Source of the DNA: DAHUXT01 sp036378295
GTDB lineage: Bacteria > Chloroflexota > Ktedonobacteria > Ktedonobacterales > JADMIN01
Reading direction: 5' to 3'
Assembly: GCA_036378295.1 (NCBI GenBank)
Contig: DASUWS010000241.1
Span: forward strand, 1-10,714
DNA length: 10,714 nt
The notes under the pieces: model-generated
Seen by the model: only the letters and a program-made list of their open reading frames with translations
What the model was told of the DNA's origin: nothing
The model's database searches: none
Part shown: one piece after another, positions 6,525-10,714 of the stretch
Numbering within the stretch: position 1 is the stretch's first letter
Layout: each line of letters begins with the position of its first letter
Position numbers and translations under genes: made by a program

Positions 6525-6552
6525 TTGACGCTGTCTGTGTTGAGGGGATACG
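6525..6552 (+). promoter_or_regulatory. Candidate promoter for the first four-helix membrane protein
   Basis: TTGACG (6525-6530, five of six to -35) and GATACG (6547-6552, three of six to -10) are 16 bp apart, 90 bp after parB. The predicted leader to the ATG at 6645 is about 85 nt. The -10 is weak. Confidence 0.3.
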
Positions 6553-6607
6553 CTCCAAAGAGGGACGCGAGCGCAGGGAGCAGCACCATGCGCCGCGCTG
6601 GCCCATG

Positions 6608-6627
6608 ATCCCGACACATCCCGACAC
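6608..6627 (+). repeat. Perfect 10-bp tandem direct repeat in a leader
   Basis: ATCCCGACAC occurs twice back to back (6608-6617 and 6618-6627), ending just before the AGGAG ribosome site of the next gene. It may be a binding site, or simple tandem duplication. Confidence 0.6.
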
Positions 6628-6644
6628 GACTCCAGGAGTAGAGC

Positions 6645-7514
6645 ATGAACAACCGCCCGGCGGTGCAATCAATTGGCTGGAATCTTGGCATCCTGAGCGG
6701 GTTGTTCGCTGTGCTACAGGTAATGATCTCGACCTCATCGGCGCGGGCCAATATCGCGTCCATCGAGAGCATGCGCTTGTCGCTCGACCGCCTGCAAACT
6801 GGCGGGGGCAATCCTGTTCCGCTGGTTGGTTCGCTGCTGCCCGTCGTGCTGGTCACTTACACCTCCATCGTAGTCACTGGCGTCGTCTCTCTGATTCTTA
6901 GCTGGTATGCTGGCCGCCTTACCGCGTATGTGCAGGGGCGTCGTGACGGCGGGGCTGGCGCGGGCTTTCGCGTCGCGCTCCTGAGCGGGAGCATCTGGAT
7001 TGTGTTCTCCGTGATCGTCTCCCTCACGCTGCATGCCGATGGGACCATTACAGGTGTGCTCACCTCGACACGCGATGGCTCCAGCCTTCCGGCGCAATTG
7101 ACTGGCTTGCTCGTGCAGGAGATCGTGTTGGCTGGCATTGGGCTAGGGCTTGGAGCATGGGCTGGCTATCTTGGCGCGGGCAGCGCACGGCTGCCGAGCG
7201 ACATGCCAGGTGGCGGCTCTCCGGCGATGCCTACCGCGTTCTACGGCATGTCCCCGGCGCACCCTCAGGTCGCTGGCTATCCCGTGTATCACACCAATGG
7301 CAGCTATCCACTGCCCACGCCGCCATATCCGTATCCGGCGCCCGCCGGCTCGCCACAGGCATCGCCCGGCAATCCCCCAGTGTATCCACCGCCCCCCAAC
7401 TACTATCGTTCGGCAGGGACGGCTGCGACATCCGGTGCAGAGCGGCTTGAGCCACAGCAGCCCGCACAGGCGCCTTCCCCAGATGCGCCAGCCAGCCTCC
7501 CACCAGCGGAATGA
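6645..7514 (+). CDS. Four-helix membrane protein with proline/tyrosine-rich tail, function unknown
   Basis: A 289-residue protein I do not recognise by name. Four hydrophobic helices lie at about 11-30, 62-88, 107-128 and 154-177. Between helices 2 and 3 is AGRLTAYVQGRRDGGAGAGFR, resembling the AG-x-GR-x-DG-x-AG pattern of small DUF5518/TIGR04086-like membrane proteins. Residues 180-289 are a low-complexity tail rich in Pro, Ala, Tyr, Ser and Gly (AGYPVYHTNGSYPLPTPPYP) with no charged domain, likely extended and disordered. There is no signal peptide separate from helix 1. Start: ATG at 6645 with AGGAG six bases upstream. It follows parB by 210 bp with a possible own promoter, and a similar but shorter protein is encoded next downstream. 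A role in partitioning is not implied by position alone. Confidence 0.75.
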   Translation: MNNRPAVQSIGWNLGILSGLFAVLQVMISTSSARANIASIESMRLSLDRLQTGGGNPVPLVGSLLPVVLVTYTSIVVTGVVSLILSWYAGRLTAYVQGRRDGGAGAGFRVALLSGSIWIVFSVIVSLTLHADGTITGVLTSTRDGSSLPAQLTGLLVQEIVLAGIGLGLGAWAGYLGAGSARLPSDMPGGGSPAMPTAFYGMSPAHPQVAGYPVYHTNGSYPLPTPPYPYPAPAGSPQASPGNPPVYPPPPNYYRSAGTAATSGAERLEPQQPAQAPSPDAPASLPPAE

Positions 7515-7517
7515 TAC

Positions 7518-7554
7518 GAAACCGTCCGGGTTATTGGTGTTTCCTGGGTTTTTT
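7518..7554 (+). terminator. Weak terminator candidate after the first four-helix gene
   Basis: GAAAC (7518-7522) pairs with GTTTC (7539-7543), extendable by one bulged C-G pair, and a six-T run follows at 7549-7554 after CTGGG. It starts 3 nt past the stop codon. The stem is short and the gap to the T-run is larger than usual. Confidence 0.35.
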
Positions 7555-7683
7555 CGGACACGGTCGTCAGGGTCAATGGTGCAGCGCATAGTTATTCGCC
7601 AGGGCGCGCATGTCAGCATGCATGTTCCAGCACGCTCACAACAAGACAGCGACTCACCCAGATGAGTTATCATATGTGGTATC

Positions 7684-7712
7684 TTGTCAAACAGCGGGCG
7701 CTCGGTGAGAAT
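7684..7712 (+). promoter_or_regulatory. Candidate promoter for the second four-helix membrane protein
   Basis: TTGTCA (7684-7689, five of six) and GAGAAT (7707-7712, four of six) are exactly 17 bp apart. A transcript would start near 7719, about 70 nt before the ATG at 7790. This argues against earlier in-frame starts from 7718. Confidence 0.45.
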
Positions 7713-7789
7713 TCCTGGTGGGGGATTCGTGCCAGCGTGGGACATATGGGCATCGCACATGGTGCCCGATGAGCCAGGGAGGTGTCTCT

Positions 7790-8434
7790 ATGCAGCCAGC
7801 CCAGCCAGTGAAGCGTGTCTCGGCGTTTCGTATCGGTCTAGTCTTTGGCATCATACTGACCGTCGTCCTGATTGCGATTGGCGTTGCTGAGCGCGTCCTG
7901 CAAGGCGCTGGACGAGGTATCGGACTCATCCTCGGTATTGTGAGTATTCTCGTGGCGTTGGTCGCCTACTTTCTGGCCGGATTTCGCGCCTCCTCGCAGA
8001 GCGGCAGAGTGCGTGATGGCCTGCTCGCGGGCATGTGGACCGGCCTCATCAGCACGTTCGTCAATGCGGTTGTCGGCATCGCGATGAACATTCCCCAGTT
8101 GCCAACGTTGACCGATCAGGCCAACCAAATTATTACCAGCTCTGGCCAGCAGACCTCATTTCGTTATTCCGAATCGCTGCTGCTGGTTGTGTTTATCATC
8201 GTCTACCTGTTGCTCATCATCGTGGCGAGCGCGATTGCGCTAGGCATCGGCGCGATTGGCGGCGCGGCGGGCAAAGGACGGGCGCCAGTGCCCGCGCAAG
8301 CCTACCAGGAATCGCTGTACCAGTCGCCCTATCCAGGTTATCCACCTCAGCAGCCACAGCAGCCGTCATATCCCGGCTACCCACCTCAGCAGCCACAGCA
8401 GCCGCCCTATCCGGGCTATCCTCCGCAGCAATAG
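7790..8434 (+). CDS. Four-helix membrane protein with YPGYPPQQ-repeat tail, function unknown
   Basis: A 214-residue protein, not recognised by name. Hydrophobic helices lie at about 13-33, 43-64, 77-98 and 129-157. Helix 2 runs into YFLAGFRASSQSGRVRDGLLAGMWTG, the AG...GR-x-RDG-x-AG pattern seen in DUF5518/TIGR04086-like proteins and, more weakly, in the upstream neighbour. The tail from 160 on is Pro/Gln/Tyr-rich and ends in nearly three copies of a 13-residue unit around YPGYPPQQPQQ. Such tails are usually disordered and may self-associate or bind partners. Start: ATG at 7790 with AGGGAGG at 7776-7782 and a 7-nt spacer; the frame is open further upstream (7718) but without a comparable site. 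Same strand as the upstream paralogue-like gene, 275 bp apart, probably separately transcribed. Confidence 0.75.
   Translation: MQPAQPVKRVSAFRIGLVFGIILTVVLIAIGVAERVLQGAGRGIGLILGIVSILVALVAYFLAGFRASSQSGRVRDGLLAGMWTGLISTFVNAVVGIAMNIPQLPTLTDQANQIITSSGQQTSFRYSESLLLVVFIIVYLLLIIVASAIALGIGAIGGAAGKGRAPVPAQAYQESLYQSPYPGYPPQQPQQPSYPGYPPQQPQQPPYPGYPPQQ
8324..8431 (+). repeat. 39-bp in-frame tandem repeat coding the YPGYPPQQPQQ tail
   Basis: Units at 8324-8362, 8363-8401 and a partial one at 8402-8431 encode xxYPGYPPQQPQQ. The copies differ mainly at synonymous third positions (tat/tac, cca/ccc/ccg), so the protein repeat has been kept while the DNA has drifted. This suggests selection on the peptide rather than recent slippage. 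Confidence 0.85.
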
Positions 8435-8603
8435 GGTCGCTGCCCAGCAGCACGACGGCCAATGCTCCCGGTCTGCCTCGGTGCCAGAGCGGCACACCTG
8501 GTGGGCCGTGGGGCAGGCAGCGAGCGCGAGCGACATGAGCCACATGAGTCAAATAGCGCGGTATCGCCTTCTTGTGCTGTAGGCGCGGCATCGGCGCAAG
8601 ACG

Positions 8604-8612
8604 TGCTATACT
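8604..8612 (+). promoter_or_regulatory. Extended -10 promoter for the 87-aa gene
   Basis: TGCTATACT has the extended -10 TG and a five-of-six hexamer (TATACT), predicting a start near 8619 and a leader of about 46 nt. No -35 box is visible at normal spacing. It rules out the longer in-frame start at 8572. Confidence 0.5.
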
Positions 8613-8664
8613 AGCAAACAGTGAACGAATGTTCCTCTCCAGCGTGAGAGTGAGGGATGATACG

Positions 8665-8928
8665 ATGCAAAAATACGCCGGGATGAAATTGCGCTGCAAA
8701 GATGGCCACTGGGAGATGGCTGATTTCGAGCTACGTAATATCGCGGGCGCGTCGGGATTCGAGATGTGGGTATTCTGCGCGGCGGGCGGCCACAGCGGCG
8801 GCCATTGGCTTGCGCCCGAATCGCCTGGCTCCGAGCGTGTGGTCGTCATCAGTGTCCCATATCAGTGGCCTTCGGCGGTGGATGCCTTTGCCGCGCGCGA
8901 CCGTTTCGCCGCGCAGCAAGGAAAGTAG
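8665..8928 (+). CDS. Small protein of unknown function (87 aa)
   Basis: A short protein that I do not recognise. It is soluble in character, with no membrane segment or signal peptide. Visible features: a cysteine and histidine near the N-terminus (C11-K-D-G-H15-W), a second Cys/His cluster (C38-A-A-G-G-H43-S-G-G-H47-W), and several aromatic residues; the spacing does not match a standard zinc ribbon, though metal binding is conceivable. The C-terminal part (WPSAVDAFAARDRFAAQQ) looks helical. Start: ATG at 8665 preceded by GAGGGA about eight bases upstream; an extended -10 promoter lies in front and a strong hairpin behind, so it is probably expressed alone. Promoter, ribosome site and terminator together make it a credible gene despite its size. 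Confidence 0.65.
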   Translation: MQKYAGMKLRCKDGHWEMADFELRNIAGASGFEMWVFCAAGGHSGGHWLAPESPGSERVVVISVPYQWPSAVDAFAARDRFAAQQGK

Positions 8929-8982
8929 TGGCAGGGCGAGGTATCTATTCGCCTGGCGCGTCAAAGCTCCGTAGAAACTCCT

Positions 8983-9008
8983 GGCAGGCCGCGTAAGCGG
9001 CCTTTGCC
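8983..9008 (+). terminator. Strong hairpin between convergent genes, likely terminator
   Basis: GGCCGC-GTAA-GCGGCC is a perfect 6-bp stem with a GNRA-type tetraloop. Outer GGCA/TGCC pairs extend it to ten pairs past a two-T bulge, or the inner stem to seven pairs with AGGCCGC/GCGGCCT. It lies 54 nt past the 87-aa gene and 56 nt beyond the stop of the oppositely oriented acyl-CoA synthetase, so it may serve both. The T-run is only three bases. Confidence 0.55.
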
Positions 9009-9063
9009 GCCGAACATCATGAGGCGCCAGCCTTCTTTGATCTCCGCTCAGCTTGTCCACCGC

Positions 9064-10581
9064 TTATCCGCCGCTCCCATACCGCTCGCGTAACTCCTGC
9101 TTGATGACCTTGCCCATCGCGTTGCGCGGCAGTGACTCCACGAAGACGACGCGGCGCGGCAGCTTGTAGCGAGCCAGCCGCCCACCGCACCAAGCGATCA
9201 CCCCATCGTCGGTCAGCGCGTCTGGGTCGCGCGGCACCACGAAAGCGACGCCCACCTCGCCCCAGCGCGCATCTGGCTTGGCGATGACCGCCGCCTCCAC
9301 GATATCTGGATGCTCCGCGAGCACATTCTCGATCTCCGCCGGGTAGATGTTCTCGCCGCCAGAAATATACATATCTTTCTTGCGTCCGACGATGTAGTAG
9401 TAGCCGTCGGTGTCGCGCGTCGCCAGATCGCCTGTATGCCACCAGCCATCGCGGTAGGCCTCGGCGGTTGCCTCAGGTCGCCGCCAGTAGCCGGAGCAGA
9501 CATGCGATCCCGCGAGCACCAGCTCGCCAACCGACCCCGGCGCCACGTCGTTCTCGGCCTCGTCTACGATGCGTGCTCGCGAATGAAAAACCGGCTGGCC
9601 GACCGAACCGGCCTTGCGCAGCGCATCCTCTGGGGCAAGGCTGAAGCAGTTCACGCCGACCTCGGTGAGCCCATAGCCCTGGCGGAAGACCAGTCCCCGC
9701 GCCGCGTAGCGCTCGATTACCGGCAATGGGCATGACGAGCCGCCTGTCACGCAGAAGCGCACCGAAGACCAGTCGGTCGTCTCGAAGGCGTGATGCTCCA
9801 TCATGCGCTGAAAGACCGTCGGCACGGCGAATACGATGGTACAGCGCTGCGTCTCGATACTGCGCACTATCGCCTCCGGCTCGGACGAGCGCAGCAACAC
9901 GACGGTTCCGCCACAGTGCGCGAGCGGCGTCGTCAGCACGTTTAGCCCTCCGGCATGGAAGAGCGGGGCGAAGGTTGGGGTGATGTCGTCGTCGCGTAGC
10001 CCCCAGCTAATCTGGGTGTTGACCGCGTTCCAGGTTATCATGCGGTGCGAGAGCAGCGCGCCCTTGGGGATGCCTGTTGTGCCAGAGGTATAGAGCAGTA
10101 GTGCGGGCTCCTCGCCGTCCACTGTGGTGAAAGGCGTTGCTCGTGCCGCCAGTGTCACGTCCGCACCGGGGAAGTCAGCAAAAGGCAGCACCGCCAGTTC
10201 GCCTGGCTGCCGTCCCGCTACGTCACTGGCTTCGGCGGCGAAGCGCGCATCGGCCAGTAACACTCGCGGCGCGCAATCGTGCAACAGTGCCGCGAGCTCC
10301 GTAGGCGTGAGCCGCCAGTTCAGCGGCACGAGAATCGCACCGAGCAGCGCGCAGGCGTAGAAGGCGTCGAGGTATTCGGGCGCGTTGAACGCCAGCACGG
10401 CCACGCGGTCCCCTTGCCCTACCGCATAGCACTCGCGGAGCACTGTCGCCAGCGCACGCGCGCGGATGTTGAGCATGTGCCAGGTGTAGCGGGCGCCCGT
10501 CTCGCCATCCACCAGCCCGACCTTTTCTGGCGTCAACGCCGAGCGCTGGGCCAGCCATTCACCGACTCCCAGGAACGTCAT
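9064..10581 (-). CDS. Acyl-CoA synthetase (fatty acid--CoA ligase-like, adenylate-forming)
   Basis: A 505-residue cytosolic enzyme that activates a carboxylic acid with ATP to an acyl-adenylate, then to the CoA thioester. All core motifs are intact: A3/P-loop YTSGTTGIPKGA (164-175), FAPLFHAGGLN (204-214), A5 QGYGLTEVG (301-309), A7 WWHTGDLA (380-387, hinge-side D385), A8 GRKKDMYISGGENIYPAEIE (399-418) and A10 LPRNAMGK with the catalytic lysine at 491. Length is typical for the ~500-residue FadD/MenE-like group. The acyl substrate cannot be told from sequence; medium- or long-chain fatty acids or an aromatic/terpenoid acid are all possible. Start: ATG at 10581 with AAGGAG nine bases upstream. 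No beta-oxidation genes are adjacent within the window. Confidence 0.92.
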   Translation of the reverse strand: MTFLGVGEWLAQRSALTPEKVGLVDGETGARYTWHMLNIRARALATVLRECYAVGQGDRVAVLAFNAPEYLDAFYACALLGAILVPLNWRLTPTELAALLHDCAPRVLLADARFAAEASDVAGRQPGELAVLPFADFPGADVTLAARATPFTTVDGEEPALLLYTSGTTGIPKGALLSHRMITWNAVNTQISWGLRDDDITPTFAPLFHAGGLNVLTTPLAHCGGTVVLLRSSEPEAIVRSIETQRCTIVFAVPTVFQRMMEHHAFETTDWSSVRFCVTGGSSCPLPVIERYAARGLVFRQGYGLTEVGVNCFSLAPEDALRKAGSVGQPVFHSRARIVDEAENDVAPGSVGELVLAGSHVCSGYWRRPEATAEAYRDGWWHTGDLATRDTDGYYYIVGRKKDMYISGGENIYPAEIENVLAEHPDIVEAAVIAKPDARWGEVGVAFVVPRDPDALTDDGVIAWCGGRLARYKLPRRVVFVESLPRNAMGKVIKQELRERYGSGG

Positions 10582-10714
10582 CGCGTTATGCTCCTTCCCG
10601 GTGAACTCTTGCGAGCGGATAGGGCGCTCTTCTCGATGCTTTTCTCACAGTGCGCGGACGCGCGGAGAACCTGGGCAGGCTTTCAATCACCCGCGTGCAG
10701 CCGCCATCACTGGC

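Noticed and set aside
8481..8495. GTGCC-AGAGC-GGCAC inverted repeat after the second four-helix gene
   Set aside because: Five-base stem, no T-run, far enough from promoters; not separable from chance in GC-rich DNA.
10586..10714. Minus-strand frame open from the window edge to a TAA 4 bp before the acyl-CoA synthetase, possible upstream gene end
   Set aside because: Uses several AGA/AGG arginine codons that real genes here avoid, and the Arg-rich peptide resembles no family; a 42-codon open frame is easily chance.

Overview
The window is high-GC bacterial chromosome with dense single-domain genes, short gaps and consistent Arg/Ala/Gly/Pro-rich codon use. The protein types fit a member of the Chloroflexota (Thermomicrobia/Ktedonobacteria-like): a soj/spo0J-type ParAB pair, a bacterial queuosine-nucleotide hydrolase of the kind known from Sphaerobacter, a CBS-pair protein with a zinc ribbon, and a large GT-C membrane glycosyltransferase. 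This assignment is inferred from protein character only; there is no rRNA or other phylogenetic marker here. No tRNA, rRNA, CRISPR array, insertion sequence or transposase was seen.

Layout. (1) 1-513 (+): 3' part of a class I SAM-dependent methyltransferase, cut by the window edge. (2) 550-2478 (-): a roughly eleven-helix GT39/ArnT-like glycosyltransferase, convergent with the first gene. (3) 2581-3603 (-): queuosine 5'-phosphate N-glycosidase (Qng1, formerly DUF2419). Its 3' side has a hairpin, followed by a separate -10 element and an operator-like dyad for the glycosyltransferase. (4) 3742-4221 (+): CBS-CBS-zinc ribbon protein, divergent from qng1. A perfect 15-bp dyad lies in the shared promoter region. 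(5) 4222-4555: a 334-bp non-coding leader with two hairpins, a candidate promoter and DnaA-box-like sequences. (6) 4556-5347 and 5340-6434 (+): parA and parB, overlapping by 8 bp. (7) 6645-7514 and 7790-8434 (+): two four-helix membrane proteins with Pro/Tyr/Gln-rich cytoplasm-type tails, probably distant paralogues. (8) 8665-8928 (+): an 87-residue protein of unknown function with its own extended -10 promoter. (9) A strong hairpin terminator at 8983-9008 separates it from (10) 9064-10581 (-): a complete acyl-CoA synthetase of the adenylate-forming superfamily.

How they fit together. Only parA-parB is clearly one functional unit (chromosome partitioning). The other genes are metabolic or envelope singletons with their own promoters. 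I see no convincing undescribed multi-gene system. The least explained elements are the tandem four-helix proteins behind parAB, the orphan 87-aa protein, the operator-like dyads, and the structured parA leader.
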